This document shows, in pieces, positions 1 to 11,597 of a stretch of DNA of 64,000 bases. Position 1 is the first letter of the stretch, and every line of letters starts with the position of its first letter. The position numbers and the translations under genes are program-made. The notes below the pieces were generated by a model. The model had not been told where the DNA came from. It worked only from the letters and a program-made list of their open reading frames with translations, and ran no database searches. The stretch lies in NCBI GenBank assembly GCA_026724425.1, contig JAIUCV010000001.1, forward strand, positions 5,624,556 through 5,688,555, read 5' to 3'. This stretch comes from Erythrophleum ivorense (taxonomy: Eukaryota > Streptophyta > Magnoliopsida > Fabales > Fabaceae).

Positions 1-61
1 AAGAAGTATGCTGTATGTTGGATAATAAGTGCCGTTGTTGGTGTTGGCATTTTGATTTCAG

Positions 62-409
62 GTTGTACAGCAAGTTTTAAGACGGGAACTGGAGCCGTGG
101 GAGACAATAGCTGTTGGGGCTTTATCTGGTGGCTTAGCTGCTGTTGTCACAACTCCCTTTGATGTTATGAAAACTAGAATGATGACTGCACAGGGCCGGT
201 CTGTGTCAATGACCTTAATAGCCTTCTCTATTCTGCGCCACGAGGGTCCCCTGGGCCTGTTTAAAGGAGCGGTGCCCAGGTTCTTTTGGATTGCTCCTTT
301 AGGTGCCATGAACTTTGCAGGCTATGAACTAGCAAGGAAGGCCATGAACAAAAATGAGGAGCTATCAGGTGACCTGCTGTCTCAGAAGAAGGTGGACAGT
401 TCTGATTAA
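62..409 (+). CDS. Mitochondrial carrier family protein, last exon (S-adenosylmethionine transporter-like)
   Basis: This is the terminal exon of a six-helix mitochondrial-carrier-family transporter; the window opens in the preceding intron, whose acceptor ends TTTCAG at 61. The exon encodes about 115 residues and ends at TAA 407-409. The third carrier repeat signature P-F-D-V-M-K-T-R is visible near 149-172, followed by the EGPLGLFKG segment and a final transmembrane helix. The run from ELEPWE through the PFDVMKTRMM segment resembles the plant SAMTL-type carriers (Arabidopsis At2g35800 as I remember it), which would move S-adenosylmethionine across an organelle envelope. That subfamily call is from memory; the carrier family itself is secure. 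No frame damage is seen. The gene is convergent with the ATP synthase subunit d gene. Confidence 0.9.
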   Translation, partial: VVQQVLRRELEPWETIAVGALSGGLAAVVTTPFDVMKTRMMTAQGRSVSMTLIAFSILRHEGPLGLFKGAVPRFFWIAPLGAMNFAGYELARKAMNKNEELSGDLLSQKKVDSSD

Positions 410-2144
410 TGTATAATCTACAGCAACCAAATGCCAGAAAAAAATTGAGCATTTTGAGTTTATAGCAGCATTTGTCATTTTCAATCTGCCGACATCTCTG
501 CTTTTCTTAAATACCATTCTGTTTCCTTAATCATTCTGTACTTTTTGGTTCTGCCAATCATAGCAGCACAATTGTAATCCATTTTGTGTTGTACTTGCAA
601 ATTGTCTTAAGGGAAAGATGTTCAATTAATTTCCTCATCTAGTGTACAGATTTTAATCATTTGTTTCTTTCACGTTTCATCTTTTGAATTGGTATGAGCT
701 ACATTAATCCATTCAAATGGTTTGGTTCAGCATGAAGTGTCTTTTACCACCCTGACTAGTGTAAACATGACTAAACTTTCTTTTTTTGGGTGTTGGGACG
801 CATTTATAAAGTAGTAAAGTCAGACATTTGATGTTATATTTATGAAAATGTTTTTTACAAGTAATGTTAGTGTACTGAATACCGATACACAAATTAGTGG
901 GCTATGATATTAATAGATGACAACAATACTAATTGAGTAGGGCCATTTTCTTCTAGAGGCTATCGATACATTGAGTGCAGAAGAATTGTAATTTAGTTTA
1001 TACACTATATATAGTCTTTGTTTAATTTTTTTTTTTTTGGGAGGGGTTCGATATTTCAGTTAACCAAGAGAGTAATCTTGACCTTCAATATATAGAAAAT
1101 AAAAAATTTGGTAAAAAAATTTAAGAATATAGGACACAATTGAAGACAATTAAGGATGTCATTTAAAACAAAATTTTAAGAAATATTGCATCATGTTTGT
1201 TAAATTTAAGATTTCAATTGCAGAGAAAATTAGAAATTTGCTCAAGAAATTTAAAATTTAGTACAACTTTTAATGAACAATGGATTTTGTAAAAAGGTTT
1301 ATAGGATGATACTACAAGGTTATGATGTTTTAACGATTTACGCGTAAGACCGTTTTAGTACAGACTTTTAAACCACAGATTATCAAAGTAAATTCAAGTC
1401 ATAATCACATATTACCAACTTGTATTTTATACGATTTTTTAATAACAATATCATTCTTTCTAAATAAGAAAATGAAAGTGAGTCGATATATTAATGCGTT
1501 CCAAGCCATTGGTTAATATATAGACCCTATCAAAATTTCAATTTCATGATCTTCCTAGCATATAATTTAGTCTGCAAAAGTCTGCAGATATAGAAAGCTT
1601 CAGTGTATGTGTATTTAGAAATTTCTGAACTTCATTTATTTTAAAATAAAAATAAATTAACATTAAAGTACTGCAAGTCCGTTTCTGTTGGAATGAGAAT
1701 TTAAATTTCTAAAAAATTGCAATTTTAAACAATAAAGTAACTCCTATTTCTTAATATAATAATCCCAACCAGGTTTCTTATCCGAATGAGGTTATAAATT
1801 CATCCCTTGCTGTGTCTTGTGTAGAACGACTATCGATTTTTTTCGCTACAATTGAGAAAAGAAGCATATATATAGTAGAACCAAGACACAAGTAACAAAT
1901 TTTATTAAGAAAACGGCAACACGACATTTTCTTGAAATGGTGCATATGAAAACCATCAGACAAAGCATTTTCTTTAAGAACTACTCCGCAAAAATTTCAA
2001 CAACTGAGAAATTGGTTATTTGAAGAAGCCTCAATTGAGAGTGCACTGCGTTACAAAGAAATTGATAGTTACTAGAATTATTATTGAACCAGCAAAGAAA
2101 ACCGCAACTTCTGATATTTTACTGCTTTCTAAAATTTACCGTAA
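410..2144. other. Convergent intergenic spacer with the 3' UTRs of both flanking genes
   Basis: This AT-rich spacer lies between two tail-to-tail genes. The first few hundred bases probably hold the carrier 3' UTR, and the last few hundred, read on the minus strand, the ATP synthase 3' UTR. I see no open frame of gene-like quality and no recognisable transposon ends. A poly(T) run sits near 1028-1039. Confidence 0.6.
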
Positions 2145-5100
2145 TCAATAGCCCCAGTAATCATTCCTGATCTCATCATCAAACTTCTTCTTCAACTCAG
2201 GATGCTTTTCAAAGTACTCATCTGCTGTCATAGTACTAATCTTCTTCTGTAAAAATAGAAGATTTTATGAGAAACTTTTTATTGATGGAAGCCGGAAAAA
2301 GCTATGCAGTGATTTCAATTACCTTCAACTCTTGTACTTCAGCAATCTCCTTCTCCAAACGCTCAGACTCCTTTAGAGATTTCTCCTCTGCTTCTTTAAG
2401 TTCCACTAACTATAGCCGGAAGACACACAAATATATCACTGAGATGTTAGTATTTGACTTGAGTAATTAACCAAGAAATGAACTAAGGATTTGACAAAGG
2501 TTCTCACTAGTGCATCGAATTTAGGCTTATATTGAGGGGTTACATTGTCAACGTACTTGGGAATCTCAATGCCTGCAAAGAAAGAGACACAGAATAACTA
2601 ATGGTATGTAAAAGCAGAACAGATGATTTTGATTGTGCAGATTCAGAAGCACACTGCACAATTTGAATTTTAAAAAAGTCTATTGCCCGTTAAGAGTTTA
2701 AAGGCAAAATTTCCATATTAAAAAAAAGTGGTTTGAAGGCAGGACCCATTCGATATGATCAGTCATAGTGGCAATCAAAGTAAAGGTAAGGCTGACGTAT
2801 TTTGCATTGCAGAGACAAGAAAGACCCCTATGAGCTTATATGGAACTCTACAAGCTATTCCCAAATTCTAGTCCCTACTCCTTAGCGGATTGGTCATATA
2901 GGTTGGGCTACGTAATCATGATTTTACCAAAACTATCGATACTTATCATAAGTAGAAGAAAAAGGTTAAATGTAAAGAGTATACGATAAAAAAAAATGAA
3001 AAGGGCTCTTTTTTATATCAGCATTCTTCCACAAATCATAAAAATTTCAACAGCAAAATATAACACACAAAAAAATGCATTGGAGTTAAGTCAGCTACCT
3101 ATTCTGACACCATATATAAAAGAAAAAAAATTTTGAAGGGATCAAGGGATTTTCAGGAAAGAGCTCTATAACATACTTTCATAATGCTCCTTGTACATAT
3201 CCACCAAGCGAGAGCCAATTCCTTTTCTATAATATTCCCAGTCTATGGGTTCAGGCTCCTGCATGATGTGAAAATGAATAAGCAACAATGAGGAAGCAGG
3301 GAAAATAGCAAGAAATGGCTAACTAACCAAGCTCTGTTGTATACAAGTACATCCGAAAGTGTCTAATTAATTTGTATGCATGATCACTTTCAGTGGCAAG
3401 CTGATGGAGAATGGAAAGAGAATAGGAGAGATATTGTTAATTATTTGTAAATTAGGGACTAAAGATAAATATAAAAAATATTTTAATTTGGATTAGGACT
3501 AGGAACTAATATTTTAATTACTTTGTTTTATTTTAAATAGCATCAATTATCGGTTTAATTATTTTTGTTAGAATTAAGATTTAATATTATCTTTTTTTTT
3601 TTAATTATTAGGAGTTATTTTAATAACTCTATATAAAACCCTCAACAATCGTACTAAAGTTAACCTAGCTTTTGATTTGATAATAAAGTTTTCAAATTCT
3701 CTACAAGTTTCCTTCTCCCTTGTTATTTCTTCTGCATCTCCCTCTTTTTTCTCTCTCCCCCTCTTTCTATATTCCTGCTATTGTTCTACATGAAGTGGTA
3801 TTAGAGCAAGATTTTCTTGTTCTAGTCACGCTTCCATTGCTTGAGATTCATTGGAATCTCACCAAAAACTTGTCGGAGATTGAAAAAGGCCTCTATTCGA
3901 GCCAGATCTCACACCTCCAGCCTCTTAACCAAGCAAGTGACCACACCATTAGAAGTGTGTCACTGAAATTGGCCTATCCCTAGAGTTGCACTGGCAAAGC
4001 CACCATCACACATCAACCGACCTTCTTGTGCCTGGTCCATATGCCATGGGAGACAAATCCAAAGGATACAAAATAGACTTGATAACTTCAATGAAAGGTT
4101 TCATCATCATTTTGAGAAGGTGATGAATGCTTTTAACTTATAAAGTATACAGATCACTAGCAAACACTTGGAAGATCTAAAAGCAGAAGAATGTTTTCAA
4201 GATCTCAATGCAATAAAGGAAGCTATCTTGGAAGAGCTCAATGTTATCATTGTAGAACTCCTCGATTGTTAATCAGACGTTGACAACGAAGGTAACATCA
4301 TAGATTTTGAAGAGCAATTGGAAGTAAATTTAGAATGTGAAGATAATGATGATTCTGAACAACAGTCAAAAGTTAAACCTCTAGTTGTAGAATGTCACAT
4401 TCAGATTCAACCAACTGAACTTATATACTCAATCGAGTTTGTTATTCCAGATGACTTGGATATCCCAAAGCTGTTTTAGCTACCATATTTTAAAGTAATG
4501 TCATTTGTCTTAACTAAAGCTTCAAGATGGATTTTCTTATTGCTTCCACACTTCAAAACTCGAGATCAAGTTTTCTCCAACCAAGGGAGAATTATGGAGA
4601 ATGGTAAGAGAAGAAGATAGATATTATTAATTACTTATAAATTAAGGATTAAAGATAAATATAAGAAATAATATTTTAATTAGGATAGGATTATGAACTA
4701 ATATTTTAATTATTTTTGTTAAGATTAGGATTTACTATTATCATTTATATTAAATTATTAGAAGTTATCTTGTAGGATCTACATAAAGCTCTTAATAGTT
4801 GTACTAGAGTTAACCTAGCCTTTGATTTGATAATAAATTTTTCAAATTCTCCACAAGTTTCCTTCTCCTCCATTATCTCTTCTACATCTCCCTCTTTCTT
4901 CTTTTCTCTCCCCCTCTTCTGATACTCTTGCTACTGTCCTACATCACAAGCTCTCATTTAAAAAAAGATGCAAAGATGTGAGCTCTCTTATAACTTGAAA
5001 TTGTTCTTAGATTAACGCTATCCAAGAAAAGTTATACGGTGAAACGTTTATAAGATTTTCTTTTGGGATAGAAAAAGAAGCTTTATTAGATAGGAAGAGA

Positions 5101-7374
5101 ATTACAAAAGAGTTTTATAAGATTTATAAAAAATTATGATTTAATTGATGTCTTTAGCTACATGAACTTTGACAAAAAATAGACACTATAACATAAGATG
5201 CAGAGCACATAATCAAACCTCTAAAAGAAGATTACAGTTAGACTCACATAAATTGATATCATGAACTTCTAATCTCTTCCAGAAAGCAACTAACTGCTAC
5301 ACCTATGCAAATAGAAAGCTGATTACATTATCTTACTCGAAGCTAAATCATCAGCTTTCGCTGATGTTATTGCTTCTTTTATTTTGGGGCAATTGGTAGG
5401 TCACTGACTATCATGGTTGTCAAGATCACTATTTAGATCACAAGACCATAAGATCTTACAATCTCACCTCCCAAAAACAAACCCAATCCAATGTAGGATA
5501 AAAAATGGCTTAAATAGTGGCAGGGTAGGGTTGCAATATAGATCGTAGGATCATGTGATCCTACCCAATCCTGGCAGGTGCCCTAGCCTCCCCGAGCAGG
5601 GCGTTCTAATTGGGGGGTTTTGAAACCCCCAAACCAAGACCTATAGGCAGATGGAGTGCCTCCGCTGCCTCCTTCATTGTTCACTCTTTCAGCAGCCATC
5701 TTCCAAGTTTCCACCATCTTGTTCTTCAATCTTCATCTCCCTTCATTCCAAGTTTCCAACTCCAACATTTCCTACTTTCAGCTTTGTCCCTATCCTACCT
5801 GCATTCCCTATTGAGTATTGATAGTGACAGTTGTGACCTCAATGACAATGAGATCATGGCAGATGAGGATGATATGGATGGACTTGATTATTGAATGAGT
5901 TATGAGTACGTGTCTGAGTTTAGTGATTCATTATTAAGTTATTATCTTGTGAAATGTCACTTTTATGACTGATGACTTGTTTAGTGTATAGATATTGTCC
6001 CTTTGGTGACTATGAGTTGTGTTTATGTATGAGATTGCTGACTTTGGCAACGTATGACCTGTTTATTTGTAGTATGATGAGATTTTGATAGTGTTATGCT
6101 TATCTAAGAAATTATGTAACTACAAATAATTTATTTTGTCATAAGTGGCAGGATCTTACAATCCCCAATCTGATCTTATTAGCCCCTTGGCCGATCCTAC
6201 ATAACATCTCAATCTTAATAACCTTGCTGACAATCACACCTGATGTATTTGATCTCATGATATTTTACTCCAACCTTGATGTTTATGGGGTAGCATACTA
6301 ATATTTGATCCAATGGACATTAAAAGTAGTTATAGGTCTTGACATGCAAATTAAGCAACCATATATTCTCTAAATATAAACTGAATCCTTAACAAAACTT
6401 GCCAAGGTAAAAGGCTCTCCTCCAATTCTTGTTTGAAAAATTCAATTAGAAACATAGTGAGAATGGAAATTATCTCTTTGGAAGAGGGCATGATACTAAA
6501 ATTTTTCAATATCAATGTTTGGAAGAGTTTGCTCAAACAAATTGTAAAAGGAACTTAACTGTAATATTTTCGCCTCCAACTCCCCAATCTTTGATTAAAT
6601 AGAGAACAAATAGTTGGGTATTGAAGCTCTATCTAGATCCCTAAGTGATAAACACTCAAACCACATTGCTACTACTGAAGAAACCTAGCCAAGCCAAAGA
6701 TGTGAAGTAAAATAAAGTTTCAAAATTTTATTTTCTATTTACTAAATGTCGCAGCCTAAACTCTGAAGAACTATTGAGTGTGCCCAGTAATGCCAACTTT
6801 TCCTGCTTTTAGGTATCTAGAGTAAATTTAGAATTTCAATTTTCCTTTCATACCCGGACATGCACTAATCAGACAGAAAAATGGTATATTCGTTAAAGAA
6901 AAGTAACCAAAACTTGTTCAGCTTGATAGTTTTGTAAAACACATTTTCAAGTTATTTTTATCGTGAACCCAATTCAACTCCCGGGAGAAGGGAAGATATG
7001 GCACAAGTGATTCTGAATACTAAACAGCGACGCTCAATGGGGAATCTTCAGAAATGAATACGCTCACTTAACAAATCATATATACTAATAATACACGTAT
7101 TCTAATCCTATATAATCGTGGAAGATAAAAGAGATCTAGGGAAGAAAGAAGCACCAATCAGGAGAAATAACAGGAAAAAAAAAAAAAGAAGACAAGATCG
7201 AACCTGGCTGAATTTGGTTTCGAGAGCGTGGTTAACCTCGTCGAAAGCGCGACGAAGTGTGGCAAACTCCTTGCGAGCTTCATCGGAGACAAGGAGCTTA
7301 GCCATTCCATCCCAGTCAATGGTCCTCCCTGCCTTGAACGCTACATCGGCCACTTTCTTCCCTGCTCCGCTCAT
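2145..7374 (-). CDS. ATPQ: Mitochondrial F1Fo-ATP synthase subunit d (complete, 5 exons)
   Basis: Peripheral-stalk subunit d of the mitochondrial ATP synthase, which helps hold F1 against Fo on the inner membrane. The exons, in order on the minus strand, are 7374-7204, 3258-3177, 2572-2508, 2409-2323 and 2246-2145. All junctions are GT/AG and the frame runs through every one, giving 168 residues, the usual plant length. The start is the ATG at 7374-7372 (MSGAGKKVADVAFKAG), which fits the family; an upstream in-frame ATG at 7497 would add an unrelated leader. The acidic/lysine-rich middle (residues about 107-141) looks like a coiled coil, and the protein ends in NDYWGY. Intron 1 is 3,945 bp and carries two transposons; the others are 604, 98 and 76 bp. 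No damage is seen, so the gene is probably functional. Confidence 0.96.
3402..3793 (+). repeat. 5' LTR of the intronic non-autonomous element
   Basis: Starts TGATGGAGAATGG and ends TTCTACATGA; the terminal CA has decayed to GA. It aligns along its length to 4592-4946. Confidence 0.85.
3796..3807 (+). promoter_or_regulatory. tRNA-iMet primer-binding site of the intronic LTR element
   Basis: TGGTATTAGAGC, two bases after the 5' LTR. It has one mismatch to the plant initiator tRNA-Met 3'-end complement. Confidence 0.8.
4592..4946 (+). repeat. 3' LTR of the intronic non-autonomous element
   Basis: Homologous to 3402-3793 and ends TCCTACATCA. It is followed directly by the CAAGC target duplication. 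Confidence 0.85.
5412..6226. mobile_element. Non-autonomous hAT-like DNA transposon in ATPQ intron 1
   Basis: The 815-bp element has imperfect terminal inverted repeats (left CATGGTTGTCAAGATC; right end, reverse-complemented, CAAGGTTATTAAGATT). It is bounded by 8-bp direct repeats CTGACTAT (5404-5411) and CTGACAAT (6227-6234), differing at one base; 8 bp is the hAT superfamily size. The interior has repeated GATCCTA-type motifs near both ends. A 94-codon frame at 5610-5894 ends in an acidic DEDDMDGLDY stretch, but it shows no transposase domain and is probably not a gene. Confidence 0.6.
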
Positions 7375-7504
7375 TTTTTTTTCTCTCGGATTTTCTCTTC
7401 TCCCAAACACAAATTCCTCAACGCCACCAACAAGAACAAGCCTTGGAAAGCCAATGCCCTTCTTGCCATTCGTGTAATTGTCAGCTGCTCCTCCCACAGT
7501 GGAA

Positions 7505-7585
7505 TGGGCCGGGTTGGAAAAATGTAAGCTTAGTCAATTTGGGCTTAGCCTAATTAAGGAAAATTTTGTCCCATGATCTAGCCCA
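7505..7585 (-). promoter_or_regulatory. Site II (TGGGCY) cluster in the ATPQ promoter
   Basis: Three copies of the core lie 131-211 bp upstream of the ATPQ start codon: TGGGCC at 7505-7510, TGGGCT at 7540-7545, and AGCCCA (inverted TGGGCT) at 7580-7585. In Arabidopsis, paired site II elements are a known mark of nuclear genes for oxidative phosphorylation and are bound by TCP factors. Their position fits co-ordinate control of this gene with other respiratory-chain genes; occupancy is inferred. Confidence 0.7.
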
Positions 7586-7744
7586 ATTTTGTGGTTGGGG
7601 CCACAGACCCATTATTTCACCCAAGGAAGAGAGGAAGAAAAACGTTATTATAATTATTTGATTAAAAAAGGGTTACAATGAATGTTAGAAAGTTATGACA
7701 AAAAAATTGTTTGAAAATTTGAACTGTCAGTTTAGATCTGATAC

Positions 7745-7952
7745 TTACACCCCATTTAGAACGGAGAATAGAAAGAAAAATAGAAAAAAAAAAGGTAATT
7801 TTGTATGTAAAAAATAATTTTTATATCTCTACTGTAATTATATAATAAAAATAATAAATATTATTCAATAATAATTATAAAGATATAATAAATATTATAT
7901 ACAATTTTAGAGAAGAAACTCCTCTCACTTATAAACAATCAAACGTGCAGCC
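7745..7952. repeat. AT-rich MITE-like repeat, copy 1
   Basis: The interior shares a motif (ATAATAAATATTATATACAA) and overall layout with 20094-20283, and both end in a CAAACGT-type right terminus. The terminal inverted repeats are weak and no target duplication is clear. Confidence 0.4.
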
Positions 7953-8698
7953 CACAAGCAACATCAAGAAAGATTGCACTCTTATAAACTGGGGTTTAAT
8001 TTTTCTTAAAAATATTGTGAAAATAAAATTCTAAATGTATGTGTGCTTCTAAAATGACTCCCAAAAAAAAAAAAAGCCCAAACAAGATTCAAAGATACTT
8101 TTGAAATGTAATAATAATAAAAGTAGGTGAAAATACGCATAATCCCATTTAACTTATTTACTTCATCAATATCAAAATTTGGAAATTGGACCATCAGTTT
8201 CCAGAGAGCCTAATTCAATAGATTCATCCAAAAATTTAACAAAATCTATTTACGTGAGATTATATTATGTCACGTCATTTCTACACAATCGACGTAGCAC
8301 GCAGGCATTATCTAACAAATAAAAAATTCCCTCAAATCCCTAATTTCTAGGAAGCGTTTGGTAAAAAAAAAAAAGAATATTTTTCAGTAATAATTCGAGT
8401 ACGAGACGTATTTAATATACCCAACACGAGAAGTTTGAATTTTTCGTTTATCTTAAGATTAAGCATCATATAATATTTTTCCAAGTATACTTTGTTTTGG
8501 TAAATTTTCGAAGTATTAATTAAGTATGCTTTTTCTGTTTAATTGCTTTCCTTTTCAGTCGCTTAATTATTAAATAACAAAGTTTTTCTTATGTAAGATT
8601 GTAGATTTGTATGCAAAGATCGCATGATCAGCCAAATTTACTTTTGTATTCCAAAAGGAAAAAAACAAAACTATAGATTTGAGGCTCTAATACAAATC

Positions 8699-8950
8699 GA
8701 ATAAATTATATAGATTTTTTTAATTTTATTTATTAAAATATACATAGATCTTTTTTAAAATAAAAAAATTATATTATACTTCAAATCAATTTTAATTTTT
8801 TTGTTAAAATATTATTCGTTAATCCTCTTGCATATTTTTTATGAAAGATATTTTTGTCCAAAAATTACAAAATTGAATTAAAGCATACGTTTTAAAAATA
8901 AAAAAAGGATCTATGTAATATCAACAAAAAAAAATTTATATAATTTATTC
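8699..8950. mobile_element. AT-rich MITE with long terminal inverted repeats
   Basis: The ends mirror each other: GAATAAATTATATAGATTTT on the left against GAATAAATTATATAAATTTT for the reverse-complemented right end, with a further shared inner ACATAGATC block. Length is about 252 bp. There is no coding capacity, and the target duplication is not clear. Confidence 0.6.
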
Positions 8951-10852
8951 ATAAAAATTTCAGTAAAAAAAGTGAAAGGCAGCCTTTCAAATTGAAGGTT
9001 GAAAATGAAAATTTAACAGTTGTAGTTTCTAGAAATGAAAGAAAGAAAGAAAATTAGAAAGGAGTCATTTTTCCAATACATTGTATTCTTGGAAGAAACT
9101 TCAAGGAGGCCAAACTTGAAGCCATTGCGATAGCCAAAAGGCAAGTCAATCCGTTGTCCCTCTCTCTGACTCCAGCTGCATTTGTCTTGCCTCTTCTATA
9201 TATTCCTGGTGTGATTCCACGACTTTTATTTTATGTCAAAATTTATAAATGAATTAATGTATTCCAGTTCTCTCTCTCTCTATATATAATGATATTTAGT
9301 TGCTTAAAAATGACTTTCCACTCAGTTCAATTTCCCAAATATTTTTTTAGTCAAAATGGCTTCTTTGCTGATAAGTAAAACCATAATTACTTTGCAAATT
9401 AATTAACATAAAAGTCCCATAGTTAATAACTTATGATATAAACTTGTTTAAATTTCCTAACTCTCAATAACAATTTTGTTTTGTCTAATTTTTCAAATCC
9501 TAAAGTCACGACAATGTAGTTGTCAAGGTTGGGTCAAGTGGCATGGATGAAATCAAACTAAACGACATCATTTTAGATATTCAAGACACTTGTGGAAGTT
9601 GGTATCATTAAAGTCTATGTGAGGTCCCACTTATAGTGTCGTTAGTTAGTTAGTCTGTTATGTGATTGTAACTTTGTCTGATAAAAAAAACACTTATCTA
9701 TTTATTTATTTTTTGTTTGGCGGAGAAAGGGAGAGATAAAAATATTAAAAAAATTTGTCTTTAAAAGATCCCATTAATAAGAAAGAGGTCTTTCAAGAAT
9801 TAAATTATTAGTTTATTCAATATTTTTTTCAATTTAGTTCTTTAAAGTTTAACCTTTTTAATTAATTTCTCAAATTTAAAAATAGATTATATCTTCAGTA
9901 TTGTCATCATCTTAAACTCGCTGGATAATTAATAAAAATAGTTAACATGGCACAAGATAAAGCTAATGTAACCATTAAGTACCTGTAATTTTCACTAAAA
10001 TATGCCATGTCAGAGCATCAAATCACTCAAGGATGCTATACCAAGTGTGATATTGTTTTGATGCTCTGTTCAGTGACAATTAGACACCTTAGCAAACATT
10101 TTAGTTTCATATTATTAGTTTTTGCTCTAACAATCCTTTCCATATGGTTTAATTTGAATTTTTCTTGAGCTAAATTATTTCGCATTTGCTAAAGTCTAAG
10201 CAAACCCATGTAATATTTTCTTTATTGTCATTATTAAACAAATTAATACCATGAATCATAGCTTATGAAAATACTATGTTTAAAAAATAAATTTTAATAT
10301 AAACTAAGTATGATAAGCTTATGTCTTGTTCATATTTTGTCAGTGCATGCTATTGTAAGCGAAATAATAAATTACTAACCACAATCACACATTTAATTAA
10401 TGCAATTGCAGAACTTACTATACATAATAACAATATTACAAATCTCAATTATGATTTAAACTTGGTCGAAATAGTTAATTAGAAAATCAACAAAGCTATT
10501 TTTCCCATCTAAAAAGTTTAAAGTTAGTATCAATTTCATCTCAAATATTTATTTTATATATTTGCAAAAATTTCCAATATCTTCTTAAATGCTAACAGTA
10601 TCTAATTGATTAACAAATCGAAATAGATGACTTGCCATACACGTATATATGGCCTTACATATGCACTCACATGGACTAATTCAATTAGAAATATTAAGAA
10701 AAAGACACTTGCAACAATGAAGTAAGTCTCAATTAGGTTATGTTTGAGATAGAAATGTTAGAAGGATTTAGGTGATTAGATGATAATATTAGATAGCAGG
10801 ATATCAATGAAGTGATTGTAATATTCACATATGCCTCCTCTAATGACCATCT

Positions 10853-11585
10853 TGTTAGAAAATACATGTATGTGTGGTCAAAAGGAAAAGAAAGAAAGAG
10901 AAGTCCCACATTGCTCAAACAAATGAAAGCCAAAGAGCATAAATACTAACATGTGATCTTGGAAGAGCAAAATGGGTTTAGGGAGAGAATGGGCTCGCAC
11001 GCACAAAAACTGGACCAACTCAGTTGGAATTTGTCAATTTCCCCCCTGCCCGCGAAGTGAAACGTGGACTTGGACAATTTTTGCAAAAAATTACCTTAAT
11101 TTTATTTTAAATTTGAATTTTGAAAACCTTACTTGAAAATCTCCATTTTTAAAGCTTTCGATTTCAGCTTTCATGGCTTTTCGTTTTTTTGGCTTAAACG
11201 TGTAGGTGGTTTTTTAATGTTGAGGAACTGATGGTTATTCATCTCTGTCATTAAGCTGCTCCAACGTTAAAAAACGACTCCATTATTAGATTTAATCGTT
11301 GTCCAATGTCTTGCTACTTTGGTGCCTATAAATATCGCGTTGCTCACTGGGTTCGATGCACTGCAGCTACGGATAACATTCGAGTTATTCTCTTCTCTTC
11401 CTCTCTACAACTTCTCTTCATCCTTGAGTTTTTATTTTTGCTATCCTGCTTCTCTATGACATCGCAGAAGAATCCGTTCAATCCTGGGGAATGTCGTCTT
11501 GTGGAGGAATAACTCTCAAGGATAGTGTCCTTGTACACGGATCGGATTTATTTTATTCTAACAAATTTCTAATTTGCAGCAAACA
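10853..11585 (+). repeat. 5' LTR of the copia element
   Basis: Runs TGTTAG to AAACA and aligns to 18879-19614 throughout with scattered substitutions. A TATA-box-like CCTATAAATA at 11325-11334 is a candidate transcription start signal and is kept in the 3' LTR as CCTATAAATA. Confidence 0.93.
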
Positions 11586-11597
11586 ATCTTGAGAGTT

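Larger units (their letters stand above)
3402..4946 (+). mobile_element. Small non-autonomous LTR retrotransposon in ATPQ intron 1
   Basis: The 1,545-bp element has two diverged LTRs and a perfect 5-bp target duplication CAAGC (3397-3401 and 4947-4951). A primer-binding site follows the 5' LTR at 3796-3807 (TGGTATTAGAGC, one change from the initiator-tRNA-Met complement TGGTATCAGAGC). A purine-rich tract precedes the 3' LTR near 4583-4591. The roughly 800-bp interior has no intact frame and no recognisable gag-pol domains, so it resembles a large TRIM or small LARD that would need enzymes in trans. It lies antisense to the host gene. The LTRs differ at many sites and by indels, so the insertion is not recent. 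Confidence 0.88.
7586..10852. other. AT-rich intergenic region with MITEs
   Basis: No gene is supported. Contents are two MITE-like repeats (7745-7952, 8699-8950), a GAAA-rich stretch near 9037-9052, and a CT-tract followed by TATATATA near 9271-9288. Around 9600-9690 there is a fragment that could be LTR-derived, but it has no partner in the window. The right edge is the copia target duplication. Confidence 0.5.

Noticed and set aside
3720..3983. An 87-codon open frame at the 5' LTR/internal junction
   Set aside because: It spans the LTR end and the tRNA primer site of a non-autonomous element, so it is not a gene.
5610..5894. A 94-codon open frame with an acidic tail
   Set aside because: It sits inside the hAT-like element and shows no transposase signature.
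7375..7497. Upstream in-frame ATG extending ATPQ at its N-terminus
   Set aside because: The added leader has no family resemblance; MSGAGKKVADVAFK is the conserved start.
7118..7527. Open frames of about 100-120 codons on the plus strand over the ATPQ first exon
   Set aside because: They are antisense shadows of exon 1 and its 5' UTR, with no recognisable domain.
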